From NCBI GenBank assembly GCA_903825765.1, contig CAIKBU010000047.1:1-41102 (forward strand): a stretch of DNA of 41,102 nt, given 5' to 3'. The notes under the pieces were generated by a model that worked only from the letters and a program-made list of their open reading frames with translations, had not been told where the DNA came from and did not search any database. Position 1 is the first letter of the stretch, and each line of letters begins with the position of its first letter. This document shows, piece after piece, positions 32,378-38,772 of this stretch. This DNA is from an uncultured Actinomycetes bacterium. Lineage in GTDB: Bacteria; Actinomycetota; Acidimicrobiia; Acidimicrobiales; RAAP-2. The translations under genes and the position numbers were made by a program.

Positions 32378-33045
32378 GTAGCTGACGGGGACGGCAACGA
32401 GGCGCGCCGCACCTCGGCAGCCTCATTGAGAACGTGCGCGACTGTGGATGCGTTGGTGACGCCACACCGCTCCAGCCAATTCGCAATCATCAGGTAGCCG
32501 TCTTGAGTCAGGACAGATTCGGGGTGAAACTGTACCCCTTCGATCGGTGCCGATGCGTGCATGAGCCCCATAATCAAGCCATCCGCCGTCTCCGCTGTCA
32601 CGACGAGGTCGGGGTGGAGCGCGCCGCGATCAGCGACGAGCGAGTGGTAGCGACCGGCCACCACAGGGTTGGCGACACCCGCAAAGACACCTTGGTTCGA
32701 GTGACGAACGAGCGACGACCGTCCGTGTCGAAGAGCCGGCGCCACGACGACCGGCGTGCCGTAGGTTTCGGCGATGGCCTGAAGTCCGAGGCACACGCCA
32801 AAGAGTGGCACGTCGCGCTCGGCACAGCCGCGGATGACGTCGAAGAGGAGTGGCGTCTCACGAGGGTGGCCAGGACCGGGTGAAACCAAGACACCGTCGT
32901 ACTTCGGTGCGAACACGTCCTCAATCGTGATGTCGGTCACACGCCGTACGACCACGTCGGCCCCGAGCTCCTCGCAGTACTGCACCAGGTTGAAAACGAA
33001 GGAGTCGATGTTGTCGATGACCAGTATCGTGGGCCGCTTCGTCAT
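32374..33045 (-). CDS. trpG: Anthranilate/aminodeoxychorismate synthase glutaminase subunit
   Basis: Glutaminase that provides ammonia to TrpE (and in many bacteria also to PabB). It has 223 residues from MTKRPTILVIDNIDSFVFNLVQYCEELGADVVVRR. The track ORF runs back to 33567, but the extra 174 codons are the reverse of trpE, and TATGAT lies exactly six bases before the ATG at 33045. VSPGPGHPRE (about 58-67), Cys nucleophile in LFGVCLGLQAIAETYG (about 83-98) and the His-Glu pair in EGVQFHPESVLTQDG are intact. It diverges from trpE across 42 nt. Confidence 0.94.
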   Translation of the reverse strand: MTKRPTILVIDNIDSFVFNLVQYCEELGADVVVRRVTDITIEDVFAPKYDGVLVSPGPGHPRETPLLFDVIRGCAERDVPLFGVCLGLQAIAETYGTPVVVAPALRHGRSSLVRHSNQGVFAGVANPVVAGRYHSLVADRGALHPDLVVTAETADGLIMGLMHASAPIEGVQFHPESVLTQDGYLMIANWLERCGVTNASTVAHVLNEAAEVRRASLPSPSAT

Positions 33046-33051
33046 ACCCTC

Positions 33052-33057
33052 ATCATA
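33052..33057 (-). promoter_or_regulatory. Predicted -10 element (TATGAT) for leaderless trpG
   Basis: TATGAT on the minus strand ends exactly six bases before the trpG ATG. TTAGAC lies 15 bases further upstream and may be a poor -35. Confidence 0.55.
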
Positions 33058-33075
33058 AAGGCTGACAGTGGTGTC

Positions 33076-33081
33076 TAACCT
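33076..33081 (+). promoter_or_regulatory. Predicted -10 element (TAACCT) for leaderless trpE
   Basis: TAACCT ends exactly six bases before the trpE ATG. It faces away from the trpG element 18 bases away. A leaderless trpE message leaves no room for a leader-peptide attenuator. Confidence 0.55.
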
Positions 33082-33087
33082 TGAGGT

Positions 33088-34596
33088 ATGCAACCCTATT
33101 CGTTCGAAGAAGTTTCGGCCCTGCGGGGTCAGGGCTACAACACGGTCGCCCTCATACAGACCTTGCAACTCGACCGAGAAACCCCCGTTTCGCTCTACCA
33201 GCGCTTCATGGGCACCACCGCCTTCTTCCTCCTCGAGAGCGCGGCGCTGGGCGAAGATAGCGGCCGCTACTCCTTCATTGGGCTCGACCGAGAATGGCGA
33301 ATCAGCGTGGGCCCCGATGCCAATCGGCTCGCCGGACTCGCGGGTTCCAGCCTTGACCCGATGGAGCAACTGCGCGACAAGATCAGTCACTACCGGCTGT
33401 ATCAACCCAGTGACCTCCCAATGTTCCTCGGTGGCGCCGTGGGCTTCGTCAGTTACGACTACGTCCGGCGACTCGAACGTCTGCCGAAGGATCTTGGCGC
33501 CTCGCCCTGGCCCGACGTGGACTTCTCCTTTCCGGGCGCCATGCTCATTTGCGACCACGTTCGCCACACCACGACCGCCGTCGTGCTGGCGACCTTCATC
33601 GACCGCGCTGACGACGCGAGCTACTACGACGAACGTCGCGCACGGCTCGAGGCGATCGTGACCACATTGCTGGCACCGGCACCGGCGTCCGACGAAGCAG
33701 TCGAGCGGCTCGTGGCCTTCGCCCCCTCGCGCCGAGGCGCCATCAATATTCGTGCTCGTGCCGCGTCCTATTCCAACGCCACCCTCGAGTCATACAGCGC
33801 GGCCGTCGACGTGGCGAAGGAACACATCGTCGCGGGGGATATTTTCCAGATGGTGCCAAGTCAGCAGTTCCGTCGCCCCTTTCACGCCTCGCCCCTAACG
33901 CTGTACCGAGTACTACGGGCACTCAATCCCTCCCCCTACATGTACCTTCTCGACAACGGCGACAGTCATATCGTGGGGGCGTCACCAGAGATGCTCCTCA
34001 AGGTCAACGCCGGCGTCGTCACGACGCGACCAATCGCCGGCACGAGGCCGCGTGGGGCCTCTGACGACGCCGATCTCGCTATCGAAGCCGAGCTCATGGC
34101 CGACGAAAAGGAGATCGCCGAACACGTGATGCTGGTCGATTTGGGGCGCAATGACGTGGGTCGCGTCGCGGAGCCCGGGAGCGTTAACGTCGAGCGGCTC
34201 GCCCACGTCGAACGCTTCAGTCACCTCATGCACATCGTGAGCCAGGTGCGCGGCACGCTCCGTAGTGGCATTGATGCCTTCGACGCTTTTCGAGCGCTCT
34301 TTCCCGCTGGCACCTTGACCGGCGCACCGAAGGTTCGGGCCATGTCGCTGATCGACGAGGCCGAGGTGGCGGCCCGTGGCCCCTATGGCGGCGCCATTGG
34401 CTACTTCGCACTCAACGGTGACGCTGATTTCGCCATCACCATTCGCACCGTCGCCCTGCGCGACGGGGTGGCCACCGTGCAAGCGGGGGGTGGTGTCGTG
34501 GCCGACTCCAGCGGTGCCTCGGAGTTCAATGAATGCATTTCCAAGGCGTCAGCTCCGTTGCTCGCGGTGGAGTTGGTAGAGCCACTGGAAGGGTGA
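33088..34596 (+). CDS. trpE: Anthranilate synthase component I
   Basis: Converts chorismate and ammonia to anthranilate. It has 502 residues. FFLLESAALGEDSGRYSFIGLD (about 47-68) contains the LLES element that binds feedback tryptophan, which argues for TrpE over PabB. Catalytic blocks: GDIFQMVPSQQFRRPF (about 249-264), NPSPYMYLLD, GASPEMLLKV, TTRPIAGTRPRG, ELMADEKEIAEHVMLVDLGRNDVGRV and FPAGTLTGAPKVRAM. The start at 33088 is fixed by homology and by the -10 position. Its stop overlaps the FUSC gene start as GTGA. Confidence 0.95.
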   Translation: MQPYSFEEVSALRGQGYNTVALIQTLQLDRETPVSLYQRFMGTTAFFLLESAALGEDSGRYSFIGLDREWRISVGPDANRLAGLAGSSLDPMEQLRDKISHYRLYQPSDLPMFLGGAVGFVSYDYVRRLERLPKDLGASPWPDVDFSFPGAMLICDHVRHTTTAVVLATFIDRADDASYYDERRARLEAIVTTLLAPAPASDEAVERLVAFAPSRRGAINIRARAASYSNATLESYSAAVDVAKEHIVAGDIFQMVPSQQFRRPFHASPLTLYRVLRALNPSPYMYLLDNGDSHIVGASPEMLLKVNAGVVTTRPIAGTRPRGASDDADLAIEAELMADEKEIAEHVMLVDLGRNDVGRVAEPGSVNVERLAHVERFSHLMHIVSQVRGTLRSGIDAFDAFRALFPAGTLTGAPKVRAMSLIDEAEVAARGPYGGAIGYFALNGDADFAITIRTVALRDGVATVQAGGGVVADSSGASEFNECISKASAPLLAVELVEPLEG

Positions 34597-36650
34597 ACAC
34601 CTATCGCCAGGCCCTCCTGGCCACCCTTCGCCTCAACGTCAATTCAATAACGCCCGTTCGCGGGTTCGTCACGGCGCTTCCGGTGGCGCTGGTCTTCGTC
34701 CTGGGTCTCCTCTGGACCACGCCCATGAATGCCGTGGGTATGGCTATGGGCGCCAACCTCATCGCGATTGTGTCGCTCGTCGGCGCCCCGCAACTCTCAC
34801 TTCGACTCGCCCTCACTGACGTGGTGGGCATTGCCGGCAGCGTTTTTGTGGCGTCAGCCAGTGGTTCGCTGCCGTGGCTCCACGACCTACTCCTCGTGCC
34901 ACTGTGTTTTGTGGCGGGACTGGCAGTCATCTTTGGACTCACCCAAGGCATCATTGGCTCGCAGCTCATCGTGGCCTACGTCGTCCTCGGACGCACGCCC
35001 CACACACCACTCCAGGCCCTACTTCTCGCCGTACTGGTGGGCATTGGCTCGCTGAGCGAAGTGCTCGCGCTGGTCCTCTTACGTCTGCCCGCATCACTAC
35101 GCTCTCAACGATCGACCGTGGCGGCAGCCTTGGAAGCCTTGGCCGACTACGCCATGGCTCGGCCCGAACAATCGGCCATGGCGGCCTTAGCCGCCATTGA
35201 CGAGGCCCAACGGGTTCTGTCGCCAACCTCACTCTTTGGCCGGACCGACGCACGCGATTTGCAAGCGGTGGTTGACCAATTGCGTCGTTCCCGCATTGAA
35301 CTCACGACGATCGCCGGCCTTCGCCAGCGCCTCGAAGCCGACAACGTCCCCCTGATCAGTGTCGCTATCGACGATACGCTCCACACCTACGCCGCGGCCC
35401 TGTTGTCCATCGCCCGAGAAATTCGCCACCCCGCCACCGAGCCGGCCTCACCACCGCAGAACATGCGGGTTCGACTCGACCTACTGGCGCATCTGCTCGA
35501 TACGGGCGACGACCACGCGGTGGCCCGACAGTGCGCCTACCACTTGTCGTCGCTTCGCACGCAATTGCAGTCGTGTCGACAACTCGCCCGGGTCACGAGG
35601 CTCAGTGACGAAGTACGAGGTCTGCGTCGCACCCCGAGGGCCGATCGTCGCACCACGTGGCACGATCGCTGGGCCACGGTGCGGTCGCACCTCACGCCCG
35701 AAGACACTGCGTTTCGACACGCCATTCGCCTCACCGTGGCGGTAGTGGTAGCCACGAGCTTTGTCGAACTGACCCAGCTTCCTCGTGGCTACTGGGTGGT
35801 GTTCTCGGTGGCCGTTATTTTGAAGCCGGACTACGCCACGTTGCTGCGACGCGGCCTTAGTCGCGTACTCGGCACCGCCCTCGGGGCATCGGTCGCCGCC
35901 CTCTACGCCGCGCAGTTCTCCCCCTCGCACCTGACCCTCGCCATCGTGGTGCTCGTTATCGCCACCCTCTCGTACGCCGCCTGGGCCGCCAGTTTTGCCG
36001 TGGCCATCGGTCTGGTCTCGTCCCTCGTGTTGCTGATGCTGTCCACGACAACAACCAACACGGTTGCGAATGCCGGGGAGCGCTTCCTCGACGTCGCCAT
36101 TGGTGCCGCCATCGCGGCGGCTGCCTATCTGCTGTGGCCGTCGTCACCCCGGGTCAACGTCGACGACACGCTTCGCACACTACGGGAGGACCTGGGTGAC
36201 TATCTCACTTCGGTCATGCTGTTCATCACTGGCGCAGGAGAATCAGACAAAGTCGCCAGCGCCTCACGGCGCGCCCACTTTGCCTTCTCGCGCGCCGAAA
36301 GTTCGGTAGCCCAGGCGCTCGATGAACCCGCTTCCATGCGACCCGAGGCCGCTCCTCTCCAAGGCACGATCGCCACCAGCTTGCGGTTACTACGAGCCCT
36401 TCACGCCCTTCGACTGCACCCCGAGGCGGTGCCGGTGGCAGCTCACGCCCCCATTGCGCACTTCGCGACGATGTGTGAACAGGCACTCACGACTGATGGT
36501 GACGCGGAAGGTGCGCTTATGGCGGCGCTTGACACCGTGTCGTCTGGTGACACGTCACTCTCCGCATCCCAGTTACTGACCCTGGAGGAAGTGGCCAATG
36601 CGGTGGTGACCCTCAATGGCCTCGCCGACCAGACGCTGCGAAGCAGTTAG
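34593..36650 (+). CDS. FUSC-family membrane transporter (AaeB-like)
   Basis: 685 residues from the GTG at 34593 (VNTYRQALLATLRLNVNSITPVRGF). The track start 20 codons earlier lies inside trpE. There are two membrane bundles: about 25-165 (for example ALPVALVFVLGLLW and LLVPLCFVAGLAVIFGL) and about 390-530 (AIRLTVAVVVATSFVELTQLPRGYWVVFSVAVILKPDY). The latter is the FUSC signature, with GYWVVFSVAVILKPD conserved. Long cytoplasmic helical segments follow each bundle. The family includes aromatic-acid exporters such as AaeB. Overlap with trpE by GTGA suggests a role with anthranilate or related aromatic acids, which is inference. Confidence 0.85.
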   Translation: MNTYRQALLATLRLNVNSITPVRGFVTALPVALVFVLGLLWTTPMNAVGMAMGANLIAIVSLVGAPQLSLRLALTDVVGIAGSVFVASASGSLPWLHDLLLVPLCFVAGLAVIFGLTQGIIGSQLIVAYVVLGRTPHTPLQALLLAVLVGIGSLSEVLALVLLRLPASLRSQRSTVAAALEALADYAMARPEQSAMAALAAIDEAQRVLSPTSLFGRTDARDLQAVVDQLRRSRIELTTIAGLRQRLEADNVPLISVAIDDTLHTYAAALLSIAREIRHPATEPASPPQNMRVRLDLLAHLLDTGDDHAVARQCAYHLSSLRTQLQSCRQLARVTRLSDEVRGLRRTPRADRRTTWHDRWATVRSHLTPEDTAFRHAIRLTVAVVVATSFVELTQLPRGYWVVFSVAVILKPDYATLLRRGLSRVLGTALGASVAALYAAQFSPSHLTLAIVVLVIATLSYAAWAASFAVAIGLVSSLVLLMLSTTTTNTVANAGERFLDVAIGAAIAAAAYLLWPSSPRVNVDDTLRTLREDLGDYLTSVMLFITGAGESDKVASASRRAHFAFSRAESSVAQALDEPASMRPEAAPLQGTIATSLRLLRALHALRLHPEAVPVAAHAPIAHFATMCEQALTTDGDAEGALMAALDTVSSGDTSLSASQLLTLEEVANAVVTLNGLADQTLRSS

Positions 36651-36940
36651 ATCGAGGTCGCGCTGGCGTACGGTGAGGCGGGGCAAAAGCCCGCAGTATT
36701 GGCGGCTTGCACCTCAACAAAGTACGTCGTGCCGGTGGTCAGACTACCAATCGTGCACGCGGTTGTTGGTGCCGTGACGTTCTTAAAGCACGAACCCAGA
36801 CTGCTGGTGGGAAGAGCGAATGGTTCCGCGACACTCGTCGACACCATCACGTCGTCGTACAAGATGGTCGGGCCGAGATTCTTGGGGGTCACCAACGTCA
36901 CTGTGAGCGACTGGGCCTCTGGGGTGAGGAGTAGCGCATG
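36647..36940 (-). pseudogene. Fragment of a secreted fibronectin type III protein (5' end missing)
   Basis: The open frame runs 98 codons from an in-frame TGA at 36941-36943 to a TAA at 36647. It encodes one complete FN3-like domain: TPEAQSLTVTLVTPKN, ILYDDVMVSTS, then CTIGSLTTGTTYFVEVQAANTAGFCPASPYASATSI. The Cys pair in the last part is typical of actinobacterial FN3 repeats. There is no signal peptide and no good start (track uses a GTG at 36901), so I read it as the 3' remnant of a longer surface protein. Its stop interlocks with the FUSC stop (TTAG), which shows that the 3' end is ancestral and the upstream part was lost. This fills most of the 339-nt gap between FUSC and the helicase. 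Confidence 0.65.
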
Positions 36941-36989
36941 TCACAGCCTTCTCGTACCGTTGGCGCTCTACCCCTAAGTAAGGAGCACC

Positions 36990-38702
36990 GTGACGTCGTT
37001 GACCATCGCCGATGCAATCGAAGAACTACTGACCGCTGAACCCGGACAGTTCGCAACGGCACTGGCCGAAACGTTGCGCGTAGCCAAGGGAGCCATTAAT
37101 CCCGTCTTGTACAACGATCCTCGTTTCATTCGAAGTGACGAGACGAAACCTCGTTGGTATCTCGCGACGCAGTCCCACCTCGCTGACTCGATTGCCACCT
37201 CAAAGTCGGTCATGAACTCCGGTTCAGGCGGGGAACGCCCTGACCATGGCGGCGCGGCGACCACGTCGCCCGATCTCGTCGGCGAGGACGAGCTTGATGA
37301 CTACGAGGAATTGACGCCCGAGATGCTCGCGCGCTTCGTTAAGACCGATCCAGCGCCACGGCAGAACTGGACGCCACCCACGTCGTCAGCGTCGAATCCC
37401 CATGCCCTCTACGAGTGGCAGCGAGACGCACTCGAACGGTGGCGCGACCGCGGGTGTCGCGGCATCATCGACGCCGTCACCGGCTCCGGCAAGACTCGTT
37501 TGGCCGTGGCGGCCATTGATGATCACGCCCGCGGTGGCGGCAAGACCGTCGTGCTCGTACCAACCATTGTTCTCCTCCACCAATGGGTCGACGTTCTCAC
37601 CCAGTCGCTTCCGACACTTTCGATTGGGCGGGTCGGCGACGGCTACGACGACCTGTTGCAACACTGTGACGTGCTGGTGTCGGTGATTGCCTCAGCACGT
37701 ACCCGCGCCTTCTTGCTCAAGGGCGCCGAAGGTCTCCTCGTCGTCGATGAGTGTCACCGCACTGCCTCAGATAAAAATCAAGAAGCACTCGATGACCGCT
37801 TCACCAAGCGCCTCGGTCTCTCCGCCACCCACGAACGCATGGACGGCGCCCACGAAACAGTGCTCCTGCCCTACTTCGAGCGCGTCGTCTTCAGCATCGG
37901 TTACGGCCGGGCCATCAACGACGGCGTGATCACCAATGTTCGTGCGGCGTTTGTGGGCGTCGAGTTCACCGAAGAAGAACGACAGCTGTATCAGAAGTAT
38001 CTCCACGAGCTCCGGACCCTGCGTCGCAAACTCATTCGTGAATTTGGCTGCCCCAAGGGGCCGTTCAGCGCATTCTTGGATGCGGTGGTCCGCCTCACCA
38101 ACGGCAGTGGTGGCATGAAGGGATCAATCGCCGCCAACAAGTGGCTCTCAAAATGGCGCGAGAAGCGCGAGTTGCTCGCCGAAACCGTTGCCAAGCATCG
38201 CGCCGTGCAGCAACTAGTTGGGGCGATTGGCGACGCCGACCGCACCCTGCTCTTCACCCAGTCCATCAAGTCGGCGAACGTCATTGCGAGCGATCTCACC
38301 GAGGCGGGTATTCCCACGAGCCCACATCACTCAGAACTGTCGACGGATGAGCGCGAGCAGATTATGGCTGACTTCGACCGTGGCGCCCTGCGCGTTCTTT
38401 CATCAGTGCAAACACTCGAAGAAGGGGTCGACGTTCCCGACGCTGACCTCGCCATCATTGTGGCGTCCTCAAAGCAGCGCCGCCAGATGATTCAGCGAAT
38501 GGGGCGTGTCATGCGACGAAAGCACGATGGTCGCGATGCGCGTTTCATCATATTGTTCGTCAAAGACACCGAAGAAGATCCCCGACGCGGTGCCCAGGAG
38601 TTGTTTATCGAAGAACTCCTCGACGTTGCTCGCGAGTCCAACATCTTTGAACTCGACGAGACCGAACGACTGCGTACGTTTCTCGACCCCGATCGTCGCT
38701 GA
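36990..38702 (+). CDS. XPB-like SF2 DEAD/DEAH helicase with N-terminal winged helix
   Basis: 570 residues from a GTG with AGGAG four bases upstream. The N-terminus (about 1-60) is a winged-helix-like fold: TIADAIEELLTAEPGQ, LAETLRVAKGAINPVLYNDPRFIR, WYLAT. An acidic linker follows (LVGEDELDDYEELTPEM). Helicase core: YEWQRDALERW (Q-like motif, about 141-151), Walker A DAVTGSGKTRLA (161-172), VLVPTIVLLHQW, motif II DECH (253-256), motif III LSATHER, then RecA2 with LLFTQSIKSANVIASDL, SSVQTLEEGVDVPDADLAII and motif VI QRMGRVMRRK. The pattern is closest to XPB/Ssl2-type DNA helicases. It lies 70 nt before the RecQ-PRTase gene. Its exact repair or defence role is unknown. Confidence 0.88.
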   Translation: MTSLTIADAIEELLTAEPGQFATALAETLRVAKGAINPVLYNDPRFIRSDETKPRWYLATQSHLADSIATSKSVMNSGSGGERPDHGGAATTSPDLVGEDELDDYEELTPEMLARFVKTDPAPRQNWTPPTSSASNPHALYEWQRDALERWRDRGCRGIIDAVTGSGKTRLAVAAIDDHARGGGKTVVLVPTIVLLHQWVDVLTQSLPTLSIGRVGDGYDDLLQHCDVLVSVIASARTRAFLLKGAEGLLVVDECHRTASDKNQEALDDRFTKRLGLSATHERMDGAHETVLLPYFERVVFSIGYGRAINDGVITNVRAAFVGVEFTEEERQLYQKYLHELRTLRRKLIREFGCPKGPFSAFLDAVVRLTNGSGGMKGSIAANKWLSKWREKRELLAETVAKHRAVQQLVGAIGDADRTLLFTQSIKSANVIASDLTEAGIPTSPHHSELSTDEREQIMADFDRGALRVLSSVQTLEEGVDVPDADLAIIVASSKQRRQMIQRMGRVMRRKHDGRDARFIILFVKDTEEDPRRGAQELFIEELLDVARESNIFELDETERLRTFLDPDRR

Positions 38703-38714
38703 CGAGTACGCCGA

Positions 38715-38734
38715 GCCACACTGGTAGGTGTGGC
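38715..38734 (+). repeat. Hairpin between the two helicase genes
   Basis: GCCACAC (38715-38721) and GTGTGGC (38728-38734) form a perfect 7-bp stem with a six-base loop, 13 bases after the first helicase stop. No T-run follows, so it is more likely an mRNA structure that limits read-through or protects an end than a full terminator. Confidence 0.5.
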
Positions 38735-38772
38735 AATTCCACGCAGCACCCACGCCACCGAATTGAGCAGCC

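Noticed and set aside
33046-33567. 174-codon N-terminal extension of trpG
   Set aside because: It is antisense to trpE; the -10 and family N-terminus place the start at 33045.
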